Notes: a model not told the origin generated them from the letters alone. Shown: positions 1 to 8,004, numbered from the stretch's first letter. The stretch: 64,000 nucleotides of DNA from an uncultured Roseateles sp. (GCA_946886855.1 CAMPJJ010000001.1:97560-161559), one strand, 5' to 3'. Numbers and translations: made by a program.

Positions 1-518
1 TGGCGCTGAGCGTGGCGCGGGTGCTGAACCTGTCGACGCTGCTGGTGCCGCTGCTGGCCGGCATGATCCTGCGCAACACCACCGAGCGCCCCTGGGTGTG
101 GCCGCGCCACTTCGGCACGGCGGGCGGGGTGCTGGTGCTGATGCTGTTCGTCGCGGTCGGTTCCGCGTGGACGCTGCAGGCACTGGCCACGGGCGCCGTG
201 CTGGCGCTGGCGCTGCTGCTGCTGCGCCTGTTCGCGAAGGCGCTGGCCCTGACCGGCATGGCGCGCCTGAGCGGCATCGACGCCCGCCAGGGCATCGCGC
301 TGGCGGTGTGCCTGAGTCCGGTGTCCGGCACGATGCTGGTGCTCTTCAGCGAAGTGCAGTTGCACCATCCGCAGATCGCGACCCTGCTCGCGCCCGTCAT
401 CCTGTCGACGATCGCGTTGATGGAGCTGGTCGGTCCGATCGCCGTGCAGTGGGGCCTGCGCCTCGCCGGCGAGCATCACCCTGAAACGCCTGTAGTCAAG
501 GAGGCTGCGAAGCGATGA
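1..518 (+). CDS. Cation:proton antiporter, C-terminal part (5' end outside window)
   Basis: The reading frame is open from the left edge, so the gene begins upstream. About 170 residues remain. They are dominated by hydrophobic helices ([79 protein letters not shown]), followed by a short polar tail. The pattern resembles the last five or so helices of Kef/NhaP-type monovalent cation/H+ antiporters of the inner membrane, where [16 protein letters not shown] helices precede a final EL(V/I)GP helix. Its stop codon overlaps the start codon of the next gene (ATGA), so the two are probably co-transcribed and translationally coupled. The substrate cannot be decided from this fragment. Confidence 0.7.
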   Translation, partial: ALSVARVLNLSTLLVPLLAGMILRNTTERPWVWPRHFGTAGGVLVLMLFVAVGSAWTLQALATGAVLALALLLLRLFAKALALTGMARLSGIDARQGIALAVCLSPVSGTMLVLFSEVQLHHPQIATLLAPVILSTIALMELVGPIAVQWGLRLAGEHHPETPVVKEAAKR

Positions 519-1651
519 GCCTCGAACCATTTGCCATTTCGAAGCCCCTGACGATGGGGGTGGAGCTCGAACTCCAGATCGTCAACCGCCACGACTACGA
601 CCTGATGCCGGGATCGAAGGACCTGCTGCGGGTCATGAAGGGCGAGACCGTGCCGGGCGACGTCACGCCCGAGATCACGGACAGCATGATCGAGCTCTGC
701 ACCAACGTCTGCACGAACTACGAGCAGGTGCTGGAGCAGCTGACCACCACGCGCGACGCGCTGGTGCGCAGCGCCGACCGGCTCAACCTGGGCCTGTCGG
801 GCGGCGGCACGCATCCGTACCAGCACTGGAGCAAGCAGCGGATCTTCGACAAGCCGCGCTTCCAGGAGATCTCGTCGCTGTACGGCTACCTGAGCAAGCA
901 GTTCACGGTGTTCGGCCAGCACGTGCACATCGGCTGCGAAGGCCCGGACCACGCGCTGCGGCTGCTGCACGGCCTGTCGCGCTTCATCCCGCATCTGATC
1001 GCGCTGTCGGCGTCGTCGCCGTACGTGCAGGGGAACGACACCGGCTTCCATTCGGCGCGACTGAACTCGGTGTTTGCGTTCCCGTTGTCGGGACGTGCGC
1101 CCTTCGTGCTGACCTGGGACGACTTCCTGGTGTTCTTCGAGAAGATGACCCACACGGGCGTCGTGAAGAGCATGAAGGACTTCTACTGGGACATCCGGCC
1201 CAAACCCGAGTACGGAACGATCGAGGTGCGGGTGCTCGACACGCCGCTGACGATCGAGAAGGCGTCGGCGCTGGCGGCGCTGATCCAGTGCCTGGCGCGG
1301 TGGATCTCGCACGACAAGCCGTTCGCGCTGCACGAGGACGACTACCTGCCCTACACCTTCAACCGGTTCCAGGCCTGCCGGTTCGGGCTGGACGGGACCT
1401 TCGTCGATCCGAAGAGCGGCGAGCACCGCAGCCTGCGCGAGGACCTGAACGTCACGCTGCACGCGCTGGAACCGCACGCGGTCGCGCTGAAGGCGGAACC
1501 GGCGCTGCGGTATGTCCGCGAGGAAATGCGCTGGCAAGGCAACGACGCGACGTGGGCGCGCGGGGTCGTGGAGAAGGAACAGCTGCTGAATGAGCTGGTG
1601 CGGCAGCAGTGCGAGCGCTGGGCGGGAAGGCCGGTGGGGACGGCGCGCTGA
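515..1651 (+). CDS. ybdK: YbdK-type carboxylate-amine ligase (GCS2 family)
   Basis: This 378-residue cytoplasmic protein belongs to the glutamate-cysteine ligase family 2, a glutamine-synthetase-like fold that makes ATP-dependent amide bonds. Family signs are [10 protein letters not shown] near residue 14, [15 protein letters not shown] and [19 protein letters not shown]. The length is typical of YbdK. E. coli YbdK has only weak gamma-glutamylcysteine ligase activity, so the real substrate is uncertain. The ATG at 515 is preceded by AAGGAG at 498-503 and overlaps the antiporter stop, which fixes the start. A palindromic repeat begins 17 bp after the stop and may act as a terminator. Confidence 0.9.
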   Translation: MSLEPFAISKPLTMGVELELQIVNRHDYDLMPGSKDLLRVMKGETVPGDVTPEITDSMIELCTNVCTNYEQVLEQLTTTRDALVRSADRLNLGLSGGGTHPYQHWSKQRIFDKPRFQEISSLYGYLSKQFTVFGQHVHIGCEGPDHALRLLHGLSRFIPHLIALSASSPYVQGNDTGFHSARLNSVFAFPLSGRAPFVLTWDDFLVFFEKMTHTGVVKSMKDFYWDIRPKPEYGTIEVRVLDTPLTIEKASALAALIQCLARWISHDKPFALHEDDYLPYTFNRFQACRFGLDGTFVDPKSGEHRSLREDLNVTLHALEPHAVALKAEPALRYVREEMRWQGNDATWARGVVEKEQLLNELVRQQCERWAGRPVGTAR

Positions 1652-1668
1652 GCCGGGCCTCGTGAACG

Positions 1669-1751
1669 TTTGAGATCGCAGATTGCGATCTCAAAACATC
1701 AGTCCACTTTCCTCGCGACTCGGGTTTGAGATCGCAATTTGCGATCTCAAA
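1669..1751. repeat. 83-bp double-palindrome unit A
   Basis: Two 27-bp palindromes (1669-1695 and 1725-1751) flank a 29-bp spacer. Each palindrome has 12-bp arms TTTGAGATCGCA / TGCGATCTCAAA around a 3-bp centre (GAT in the first, ATT in the second). An almost identical unit lies at 3713-3795; by eye it differs at 5 of 83 positions, two in the first centre and three in the spacer. The similarity stops at the outer edge of the first palindrome. This unit lies between the ybdK stop and the 3' end of the ORF6N gene, so it could form a hairpin at the end of both convergent transcripts. Confidence 0.95.
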
Positions 1752-1764
1752 CATTCTGCTGCGG

Positions 1765-2355
1765 CTACACATCATCGGACGGCGGTAGAAAGCCGATCGG
1801 GCGCTTCTGCGAAAGGCTCGGCGGCTTCATCAAGTCCCTCAAGGCGTCGAACACCTGCTTGAACTGATCGTCTGCGCGCCGGCTGAATGTCTCTTGATGC
1901 TGGGCCAACGCTTCTGTTCGAGCCTCCATCTCACCGAGCCGATGCGCCATGTCGACGTGCGACGCGGCCAGTTCCCTCAGTCGAACGAATGCACGGACAA
2001 CGTACAACGAAACCTCTACCGCGCGAGGACTATTGAGGACCGTCGCGGCCATCAAGGCACCATGTTCCGTGAACACGCGCGGTGCGTAACGGCGACCTCC
2101 ACGGCCTGCAGGCGCATCGTTTGAGGTCGCAAGCTGCGACCTCAAAGAAGAGAACTCCTCGATCGAGAGCGTGAACATGAAGTCTTCGGGAAACTTCGGA
2201 AGATTGCGCTTCACCGCTTCGTTCAAGCGTCCTGTCTCGACGCCATAGAGCGCAGCAAGGTCCGTGTCCGTGAGTACGCGCTGCCCTCGTACGACAGCAA
2301 TGCGCAGCGAGATGCTTTCCGCCGCGACCAGTTCGACCGATGTGGAGGTCGCCAT
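1765..2355 (-). CDS. ORF6N-domain DNA-binding protein
   Basis: This 196-residue protein carries an N-terminal ORF6N domain, roughly residues 8-105. Visible motifs are RGQRVLTDTDLAALYGVET, LNEAVKRNLPKFPEDFMFTL, LRSQ at 71-74, and GGRRYAPRVFTEHGALMAA. The ORF6N domain is associated with phage antirepressors and KilA-N-type DNA-binding proteins and is widespread on bacterial chromosomes. Residues about 135-180 (ELAASHVDMAHRLGEMEART and following) look like a coiled coil and could mediate dimerisation. The ATG at 2355 is chosen because the domain starts just after it; the open frame upstream to 2493 lies inside the preceding gene. It follows the ATPase gene by 14 bp, so the two form an operon. 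A palindrome of the local repeat family lies inside the coding sequence, at the LRSQ codons. Confidence 0.85.
   Translation of the reverse strand: MATSTSVELVAAESISLRIAVVRGQRVLTDTDLAALYGVETGRLNEAVKRNLPKFPEDFMFTLSIEEFSSLRSQLATSNDAPAGRGGRRYAPRVFTEHGALMAATVLNSPRAVEVSLYVVRAFVRLRELAASHVDMAHRLGEMEARTEALAQHQETFSRRADDQFKQVFDALRDLMKPPSLSQKRPIGFLPPSDDV
2120..2146. repeat. Palindrome of the local repeat family inside the ORF6N gene
   Basis: This is a 27-bp palindrome with perfect 12-bp arms TTTGAGGTCGCA / TGCGACCTCAAA and centre AGC. It differs from the intergenic copies by one A-to-G change in the left arm and the matching T-to-C change in the right arm, so pairing is preserved. On the coding (minus) strand it spells the codons for LRSQLATSN, the conserved ORF6N motif. 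Confidence 0.95.
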
Positions 2356-2369
2356 CGGAAGCCTCTGCG

Positions 2370-3548
2370 TCAGTCGGTCACGGCAAAGAGCGGCGTCACC
2401 TGCCGAGTCGCGGCCGACAGCAGCCCCGCGTTCTTGAGCATGTCGCGCATCGCGATGTCTTCTAGCGCGTACAAACCCTCCGCGGAGCGCCACAACAATT
2501 CCTTCTCTCGTAGGGTCTCCAAGGCTGCGCTTACATGCGCCACATCAACGCGCATCGTGGCTGGATTGCCGTCCTCGGCAAGGACGGTCTGCAGCGTGTT
2601 GATGGTTCCGGGCCAGCGCGGCGCGCACTCCCGCCCTTGGGCCGCAATGACGCGCAGGAGAGCGAACTCCAATGGATCGAGCCACCGGAGGCGACGAAGC
2701 AGGTGTTGAACGGCATTGCGCTCGTGATCGATCATCGCGCTCGTCATCACGCCGACCGCTTCGCTCGGGTCCCGAACCGTCCCCTGCTGAAGCGCATCAA
2801 GACCGGCACCGAGCCAGGCAGGGCGGCAGCCATACCGTCGAAACAACTCCTCTACCTGGTCAACGTTCAGACGAACAGATACGGGGGCATGGCGACAGAA
2901 CCATTCGACAAACTCCCGACCCAGCAGCGGAAAGTCCCTCACACTCTCATCGTTGAACGAGGGCTTCAGCTTCTGCGCCAGCATGGTGAGTTTGTCGTGC
3001 TCCGAGCCGACCGCAACGACGCGGAGACCATGGTGAGATCCCATGTTCAGCTCTTCGATCGCGGACCGGATTGCACGCAGGATGTTCTTCCCATTCTTAG
3101 TGGTGATGACGTCCTGCGCTTCGTCCACGATCAGGACGAGGATCCGCTCGCATTCGTCTGAAAGCGCCGCAAGGGCGTGCGTCACTGACACCATGTGGCC
3201 AACGTCGTCTCGAAGAAGACTGAGTGGCGACAGGCCATTGCCCCTCTCAACGAGGCCCGTCCTGCGGGCAAGGCGAATCAGGGCGCCTTCGTGGCGAGCC
3301 AGGGCGCATCGGATCTCGGCAGCGATCAATTCGCCCGGCTCATCGCCGCGTGACGCCCAAAGATCGACATGGATGACGACTGCGCCGCGACGACTCAGCG
3401 CCGGGCCCAGGTCATAGGAAAGGAACGTGGACTTGCCGGTGCCGCGCGGTGCGGCGAGCAAGAGCGAGGAACTCGAAGACGACGGTAGGTCGTCGAGGAT
3501 GAAGGTAGCCAGCTCTTCGGCCAACGGCGTGCGGTGAAAGACTTCCAA
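2370..3548 (-). CDS. P-loop ATPase of the AAA/Orc1-Cdc6-like type, operon partner of the ORF6N protein
   Basis: From the chosen TTG start this is a 392-residue soluble protein. Residues 32-41 form a Walker A motif (AAPRGTGKST) and 136-143 a Walker B motif (ILVLIVDE, followed by AQD). Strand VVAVGSEHDK is placed like a sensor-1 region. The C-terminal half (LRRLRWLDPLEFALLRVIAA, then VDVAHVSAALETLREKELLW) looks like a winged helix, as in Orc/Cdc6, TniB-like or STAND-type ATPases. The TTG at 3548 has GGAG 8 bp upstream and gives MEVFHRTPLAEEL, the point where family-like sequence begins. An ATG at 3713 in the same frame would add 55 residues, but it overlaps a palindrome and has no ribosome site. 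No nuclease, protease or transposase domain was seen. Its role is unknown. Confidence 0.7.
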   Translation of the reverse strand: MEVFHRTPLAEELATFILDDLPSSSSSSLLLAAPRGTGKSTFLSYDLGPALSRRGAVVIHVDLWASRGDEPGELIAAEIRCALARHEGALIRLARRTGLVERGNGLSPLSLLRDDVGHMVSVTHALAALSDECERILVLIVDEAQDVITTKNGKNILRAIRSAIEELNMGSHHGLRVVAVGSEHDKLTMLAQKLKPSFNDESVRDFPLLGREFVEWFCRHAPVSVRLNVDQVEELFRRYGCRPAWLGAGLDALQQGTVRDPSEAVGVMTSAMIDHERNAVQHLLRRLRWLDPLEFALLRVIAAQGRECAPRWPGTINTLQTVLAEDGNPATMRVDVAHVSAALETLREKELLWRSAEGLYALEDIAMRDMLKNAGLLSAATRQVTPLFAVTD

Positions 3549-3712
3549 GGGGACTTCTCCGGATCGGGACAACGAGCACGCATGCTCTTCGCAATTGCGT
3601 GCCCGCTTTCTGATCCATATCAAAGTCCCCGACCTGTTCCGCCATTGGAGGGAATGATGGGAGGTCAAGTCTTGTCGAAGCTCATCAGCGATTGCTTCGG
3701 ACCGCCTCAACA

Positions 3713-3795
3713 TTTGAGATCGCAATTTGCGATCTCAAAACATCAGTCCACTTATCTCGCGACGCGGGTTTGAGATCGCAATTTGCGATCTCAAA
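3713..3795. repeat. 83-bp double-palindrome unit B
   Basis: Palindromes at 3713-3739 and 3769-3795, both with centre ATT, flank a 29-bp spacer nearly identical to that of unit A, in the same orientation. The unit lies upstream of the ATPase/ORF6N operon, about 165 bp before the preferred ATPase start. Units A and B therefore form direct repeats about 2 kb apart with the operon between them. This copy could be an operator region as well as a repeat. Confidence 0.95.
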
Positions 3796-3833
3796 GATCG
3801 ACGCCGCTGTTTCATCATCGCGCCGGGACGCAC

Positions 3834-3891
3834 GCAAAGCCGCCCGCGCTCATGGGCCATGTCATTGACCCATGAGCGTGGGCGGCTTTGC
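3834..3891. repeat. Long inverted repeat (23-bp arms, 12-bp loop)
   Basis: The arms at 3834-3856 and 3869-3891 (starting GCAAAGCCGCCC, ending GGGCGGCTTTGC) pair over 23 bp with a single G/T wobble. The flanks are not T-rich on either side, so a simple terminator is not obvious. It sits between unit B and a further palindrome. It could be a transposon-like end pair, a structured RNA or a terminator. Confidence 0.8.
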
Positions 3892-3906
3892 TCTAGCGGT
3901 GCTCTG

Positions 3907-3939
3907 CTGTTTGAGATCGCAAATTGCGATCTCAAACAG
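3907..3939. repeat. Single palindrome of the local family
   Basis: The 27-bp core at 3910-3936 has 13-bp arms around a central A, and CTG/CAG on the flanks extend the pairing to 16-bp arms. The TGA inside TTTGAGATC is the stop codon of the minus-strand gene 3932-4303, so the repeat forms the end of that gene. Confidence 0.95.
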
Positions 3940-4303
3940 GCACCTCGTCGACGGCGCGGCTGACGATGCCAAGCATTCCAAGACCTTCGCGCAGAGACTG
4001 GCGCACGCTCTCGACGACGTGGCGGGAGGGATCGCCCTCCACGCAGTTCTCCTCGACCAGCGACAGCGTCGCCGCTGCGGACACCAGCGTGTTGCGCAGG
4101 TTGGCGATGGCCGAGGCGACGGACACGTCGGTGCGCAGGCAGACCGCGTCGGCGCCGAGGCGCAGGCCGAAGAGCTGCGCGTCGCTCATGCCCCACTCGT
4201 TCTGGAGGCGGATGAGCGAGCCGAGGTCGCAGTCCGCCAGCGGGCGGCGGTCGCGGATCGGGCCGCGTGCTTCGTTGATACGCGTTTGATGCAGGGTTCC
4301 CAT
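3932..4303 (-). CDS. Hypothetical protein, 123 aa
   Basis: I do not recognise this protein. From the ATG at 4303 it is a soluble, mostly helical protein with the segments RINEARGPIRDRRPLADCDL, LIRLQNEWGMSDAQLFGLRL, and SVASAIANLRNTLVSAAATL, ending EVPV. GGAG lies about 11 bp before the ATG, a loose ribosome site. No signal peptide or membrane segment is visible. Codon use resembles neighbouring genes, which supports a real gene. The stop codon is supplied by a palindromic repeat, so the original C-terminus may have been altered when the repeat arrived. Confidence 0.55.
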   Translation of the reverse strand: MGTLHQTRINEARGPIRDRRPLADCDLGSLIRLQNEWGMSDAQLFGLRLGADAVCLRTDVSVASAIANLRNTLVSAAATLSLVEENCVEGDPSRHVVESVRQSLREGLGMLGIVSRAVDEVPV

Positions 4304-4395
4304 GTTCGTAAGACTCCGGAGAACTTTGGAAACCACCAGCTTCGATGGCCGAGTCGCGACATGCGGTCGATCGAATCGAAGGGGTGGGCGAGATG

Positions 4396-4521
4396 TTCAA
4401 ACCACCTTGCTTTCGCCGTGTGACCACCCTCGCGGAATGGTCCATCTCGCCCATGATCGAAATGACATGGACCGCGCCCTCGCATTGAACGCGAGGGCTG
4501 AATCAGCAAGGTGGGTTTGAA
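4396..4521. other. Nested inverted repeats in a gene-free stretch (4304-4725)
   Basis: No convincing gene lies between 4304 and 4725. Inside it, 4396-4411 (TTCAAACCACCTTGCT) is the inverted complement of 4505-4521 apart from one extra base. Within that pair, GGTCCAT (4439-4445) matches ATGGACC (4467-4473), and CCCTCGC/GCGAGGG forms a hairpin at 4477-4497. The nesting suggests a folded RNA or the ends of a small decayed element. The remainder of the gap shows nothing I can name. Confidence 0.5.
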
Positions 4522-4725
4522 ACACCGGAGTCCATCGTGCAACCGGTCGACGAATCACTCTCTGATAAAGATCAAAGAGTTCCGGCGGATCCGCCATCGT
4601 GGGGAACACCGCACCGATCCGCTCGAATTTCCGCAGTTGCTTCCCTCTTCAGGGTGTCTGCCGATTTCGCGCACGGCATCTAGACTCGCGCGCTTCGAAT
4701 TCCGGACTGTCAGAACGCGCCCGCC

Positions 4726-5046
4726 ATGAGCCCCCTCTTCGCTACCTTCAGCCTGGTCTCCATGGTCGTCTCGACCATCGCCAGCATTGGCTGCATCTGG
4801 TTCGCCGCAAAGATCGTCGGCGCGCATGAAGCCAGCTTCGGTCGCTGCGCGGTCGCCAGCGTCGTGTCGGCGGTGGTCGTGATCGCCGGCTTGCTGCTGC
4901 TCGGACCTTTGCGCGGTTTGCTGGTCGCGCCTCTGCTGATGCTGGTCGCCTTCAAGTTCATCCTGGATACCAGTTTCCTCGGCGCCTTCATCATTGGCGT
5001 GCTCACCGTCGCCTTCCAGACCGGCCTCAGAAAGCTCATGGAATGA
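4726..5046 (+). CDS. Small integral membrane protein, 106 aa, unknown function
   Basis: Almost the whole chain is hydrophobic. Likely membrane helices are residues 5-28 (FATFSLVSMVVSTIASIGCI), 42-62 (AVASVVSAVVVIAGLLLLG), 65-80 (LLVAPLLMLVAFKFIL) and 82-98 (LGAFIIGVLTVAFQTG), with a short basic end (LRKLME). This is consistent with three or four inner-membrane spans. I do not recognise a family. A palindromic repeat starts 7 bp after the stop and is followed by an A-rich run, so it could terminate transcription. Confidence 0.65.
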   Translation: MSPLFATFSLVSMVVSTIASIGCIWFAAKIVGAHEASFGRCAVASVVSAVVVIAGLLLLGPLRGLLVAPLLMLVAFKFILDTSFLGAFIIGVLTVAFQTGLRKLME

Positions 5047-5052
5047 CGGTTC

Positions 5053-5079
5053 TTAGAGATCGCAAATTGCGATCTCAAA
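5053..5079. repeat. Single palindrome of the local family, last copy
   Basis: The core GAGATCGCAA/TTGCGATCTC is intact at 5056-5076. One outer base is changed (TTA instead of TTT at 5053-5055). It lies between the convergent ends of the small membrane protein gene and murU and is followed by a run of A, so it resembles a bidirectional terminator. Confidence 0.9.
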
Positions 5080-5097
5080 AAAATTGGCTGCTCCTTG

Positions 5098-5790
5098 TCA
5101 GCCCATGCCGTTGAGCTCTTCCAGTTGCTCCGGCGCACCCACGTTCGCCCACGGTCCCGTGTAGAGCTCCGCCGTCACCGCCCGCGCTTGGATCGCTTGG
5201 TCGAGGCTCGCGCGGATGCGCTGATGCTGCCCCGCCTGCACGCCGTCGAAGAACGCGCGCTTGTACAGGCCGATGTTGCTGTAGACCTCCAGGTCGCCAT
5301 CGATGGTCGCGAAACCAGCCGCGTCGATGCCGAAGTCGCCCGTCGGATGCCGCGGCTGCTTCGGCACGAACCACAGGTGCGCCAGCAGCGGGCTCGCCGC
5401 GAAGGCCGCAGCCTTCGCCGGGTCGAACTCGAAGTCGGGGATGAAGATGTCCGCCGACACCGCCCAGAAGGCTTCGTCGCCGTCCGCGCACAGCAGGTCC
5501 AGCGCCGTCGCGATGCCGCCACCCGTTTCCAGCGCGCGGCCGTAGCGCTCGCCTTCGTGGCTGTAATGCAGCGTCACGCCGAATCGCGCGCCGTCGCCCA
5601 GCGTCGCCTCGAACTGCTCGTGCAGCCACGCCGTGTTGATCACGATGTCCCGGATGCCGGCCCGCGCGAACGCCTCGATGTGCCACTCGATCAGCGGCTT
5701 GCCGCGCACCTTCAGCAAGGGCTTGGGCGTGTGGTCGGTCAGCGGCCGCATGCGCTCGCCGCGCCCGGCCGCGAGGATCATGGCTCGCAT
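5098..5790 (-). CDS. murU: N-acetylmuramate-1-phosphate uridylyltransferase-like nucleotidyltransferase
   Basis: This 230-residue sugar-1-phosphate nucleotidyltransferase opens with the signature MILAAGRGERMRPLTDHTPK (residues 4-23). It also has KPLLKVRGKPLIEWHIE, the ETGGGI loop and the metal-site AVSADIF. Length and sequence match MurU, which activates MurNAc-1-phosphate with UTP in the peptidoglycan recycling route that bypasses MurA. The usual partner kinase gene amgK is not adjacent here. Two in-frame ATGs, at 5790 and 5781, are possible; the first is used. The gene is divergent from transketolase. Confidence 0.85.
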   Translation of the reverse strand: MRAMILAAGRGERMRPLTDHTPKPLLKVRGKPLIEWHIEAFARAGIRDIVINTAWLHEQFEATLGDGARFGVTLHYSHEGERYGRALETGGGIATALDLLCADGDEAFWAVSADIFIPDFEFDPAKAAAFAASPLLAHLWFVPKQPRHPTGDFGIDAAGFATIDGDLEVYSNIGLYKRAFFDGVQAGQHQRIRASLDQAIQARAVTAELYTGPWANVGAPEQLEELNGMG

Positions 5791-5943
5791 CGATGGGTCC
5801 AGAAATTGAGGCCGCGAGTTTAGAGCCCGCTCCGCAATACGCTTGCGCGCACTTTTCGTCACCCCGCGCACACCCGGAAACCGCTCCCCGGCGCCTTCAC
5901 TAGAATCTCGGGTTTGCCCCAACCCCTGCCCGAGACCAACACC

Positions 5944-8004
5944 ATGGCCGAGACCAGCGCTGCCGTCGTCACCCCGAACACCACCCAGATGGCCAACGCC
6001 ATCCGCGCCCTGGCGATGGACGCCGTCCAGCAGGCCAACTCCGGCCACCCGGGCGCCCCCATGGGCATGGCCGAGATCGGCGTCGCGCTGTGGAAGCGCC
6101 ACCTGCGCCACAACCCGGCCAACCCGCAGTGGGCCGACCGCGACCGCTTCGTGCTGTCCAACGGCCACGGTTCGATGCTGATCTACGCCCTGCTGCACCT
6201 GACCGGCTACGACCTGCCGATCTCGGAGCTGAAGGCCTTCCGCCAGATGCACTCCAAGACCCCGGGCCACCCGGAAGTCGGCATCACCCCCGGCGTCGAG
6301 ACGACCACCGGCCCGCTCGGCCAGGGCATCACCAACGCCGTCGGTTTCGCGCTGGCGGAGAAGCAGCTCGCCAAGGAATTCAACCGCGACGGCCACACCA
6401 TCGTCGACCATCACACCTACGCCTTCCTCGGCGACGGCTGCCTGATGGAGGGCATCAGCCATGAAGCCTGCTCGCTGGCCGGCTCGTGGAAGCTGAACAA
6501 GCTGATCGCGATCTACGACGACAACGGCATCTCCATCGACGGCCAGGTCGGTCCCTGGTTCGGCGACGACACCGCCAAGCGCTTTGCCGCCTACGGCTGG
6601 AACGTGGTCGGACCGGTCGACGGCCATGACGTCGACGCCGTCGACGCCGCCATCGCACTGGCCAAGACCAGCAAGGACAAGCCCTCGCTGATCATCGCGA
6701 AGACCCACATCGGCAAGGGCAGCCCGAACCGCGCCAACACCTCCAAGGCCCACGGCGAGCCGCTCGGCGCCGAGGAAATCAAGCTGACCCGCGACGCCAT
6801 GGGCTGGTCGCACGAGCCCTTCGTGCTGCCCGCCGAGGTCTACGCCGACTGGGATGCCAAGGCCGCCGGCGCCGATGTCGAGAAGGCCTGGGACGCCAAG
6901 TTCGACGCCTACGCGACGCAGTTCCCGGAACTGGCGGCGGAGTTCTCGCGCCGCATCGCCGGCGTGCTGCCGCCCAACTTCGCCGACATCGCCGCGCAGG
7001 CCGTCATCGGCGCGCATGAGAAGGCCGAGACCGTCGCCTCCCGCAAGGCCAGCCAGATCGCGCTGGAAGCCTTCACCGCCGCGATGCCCGAACTGCTGGG
7101 CGGCTCGGCGGACCTGACCGGCTCCAACCTGACCAACACCAAGAGCACGCCCGCCTTCCGCCTGGAAGAGGACGGCAGCTCCAACGGCGGCCGCCACATC
7201 AACTACGGCGTGCGCGAGTTCGGCATGGCCGCGATCATGAACGGCGTCGCGCTGCACGGCGGTTTCATCCCCTACGGCGGCACCTTCCTGACCTTCAGCG
7301 ACTACAGCCGCAACGCCATCCGCATGGCCGCGCTGATGAAGCAGCGCGTGATCCACGTGTTCACGCACGACTCCATCGGCCTGGGCGAAGACGGCCCGAC
7401 CCACCAGTCCGTCGAGCATGTCTCCAGCCTGAGACTGATCCCCGGCCTGGACGTCTGGCGTCCCGCCGACACCGCCGAGACCGCCGTGGCCTGGACCCTG
7501 GCCCTGGCCAACAGCCAGCGCCCCAGCGTGCTCGCGCTGAGCCGCCAGAACCTGCCCTACCTGAAGAAGTCGGGCGAGGCCGTCGACGCCATCACCACCG
7601 GCGGCTACGTGCTGAGCGAGCCGTCCGACGTCGGCCTGAAGAAGAAGGCGCAAGCCGTGCTGATCGCCACCGGTTCGGAAGTGCAGCTGGCCATCGCGGC
7701 GCAGCAGCAGCTGGCCGTGGCCGGCATCCCGGTGCGCGTGGTCTCGATGCCTTGCACGAGCCTGTTCGACCGCCAGGACGCGAAGTACAAGAAGAGCGTG
7801 CTGCCGGAAGGCCTGCCGAGCGTCGCCATCGAGGCCGGCGTGACCGACCTGTGGTGGAAGTACGGTGTGTCCGCCGTCGTCGGCCTGGACACCTACGGCG
7901 AATCGGCCCCGGCCAACGTGCTGTTCAAGCACTTCGGCTTCACGCTGGAGAACGTCGCCGACACCGTCAAGGTCGTGCTGGGCAAGGCGCGCCTGAAGGG
8001 CTGA
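5944..8004 (+). CDS. tkt: Transketolase
   Basis: This 686-residue cytoplasmic enzyme transfers two-carbon ketol units in the pentose phosphate pathway using thiamine diphosphate. It carries the N-terminal TPP-binding region ([18 protein letters not shown]-type [20 protein letters not shown]), the pyrimidine-binding domain ([31 protein letters not shown]) and a C-terminal domain (ATGSEVQLA). The frame is open further upstream, but the ATG at 5944 (MAETSAAV) starts the normal N-terminus. It precedes GAPDH in the same direction, as in the common betaproteobacterial tkt-gap arrangement, but here two secreted-protein genes lie between them. Confidence 0.97.
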   Translation: MAETSAAVVTPNTTQMANAIRALAMDAVQQANSGHPGAPMGMAEIGVALWKRHLRHNPANPQWADRDRFVLSNGHGSMLIYALLHLTGYDLPISELKAFRQMHSKTPGHPEVGITPGVETTTGPLGQGITNAVGFALAEKQLAKEFNRDGHTIVDHHTYAFLGDGCLMEGISHEACSLAGSWKLNKLIAIYDDNGISIDGQVGPWFGDDTAKRFAAYGWNVVGPVDGHDVDAVDAAIALAKTSKDKPSLIIAKTHIGKGSPNRANTSKAHGEPLGAEEIKLTRDAMGWSHEPFVLPAEVYADWDAKAAGADVEKAWDAKFDAYATQFPELAAEFSRRIAGVLPPNFADIAAQAVIGAHEKAETVASRKASQIALEAFTAAMPELLGGSADLTGSNLTNTKSTPAFRLEEDGSSNGGRHINYGVREFGMAAIMNGVALHGGFIPYGGTFLTFSDYSRNAIRMAALMKQRVIHVFTHDSIGLGEDGPTHQSVEHVSSLRLIPGLDVWRPADTAETAVAWTLALANSQRPSVLALSRQNLPYLKKSGEAVDAITTGGYVLSEPSDVGLKKKAQAVLIATGSEVQLAIAAQQQLAVAGIPVRVVSMPCTSLFDRQDAKYKKSVLPEGLPSVAIEAGVTDLWWKYGVSAVVGLDTYGESAPANVLFKHFGFTLENVADTVKVVLGKARLKG

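Noticed and set aside
1669..1751. Two 27-bp repeats separated by a 29-bp spacer look like a minimal CRISPR array
   Set aside because: The spacer is nearly the same in unit B, the repeats are perfect palindromes scattered singly elsewhere, and no cas genes are present.
3713..3725. Upstream starts for the ATPase (TTG at 3725 or ATG at 3713)
   Set aside because: Both lie in or at the edge of a palindromic repeat with no ribosome site; the added 55-59 residues are not family-like. The TTG at 3548 has GGAG at good spacing.
1660..5090. Accessory region as a prophage remnant because of the ORF6N protein
   Set aside because: No other phage gene (integrase, capsid, terminase, lysis) is present, and ORF6N genes also occur outside prophages.
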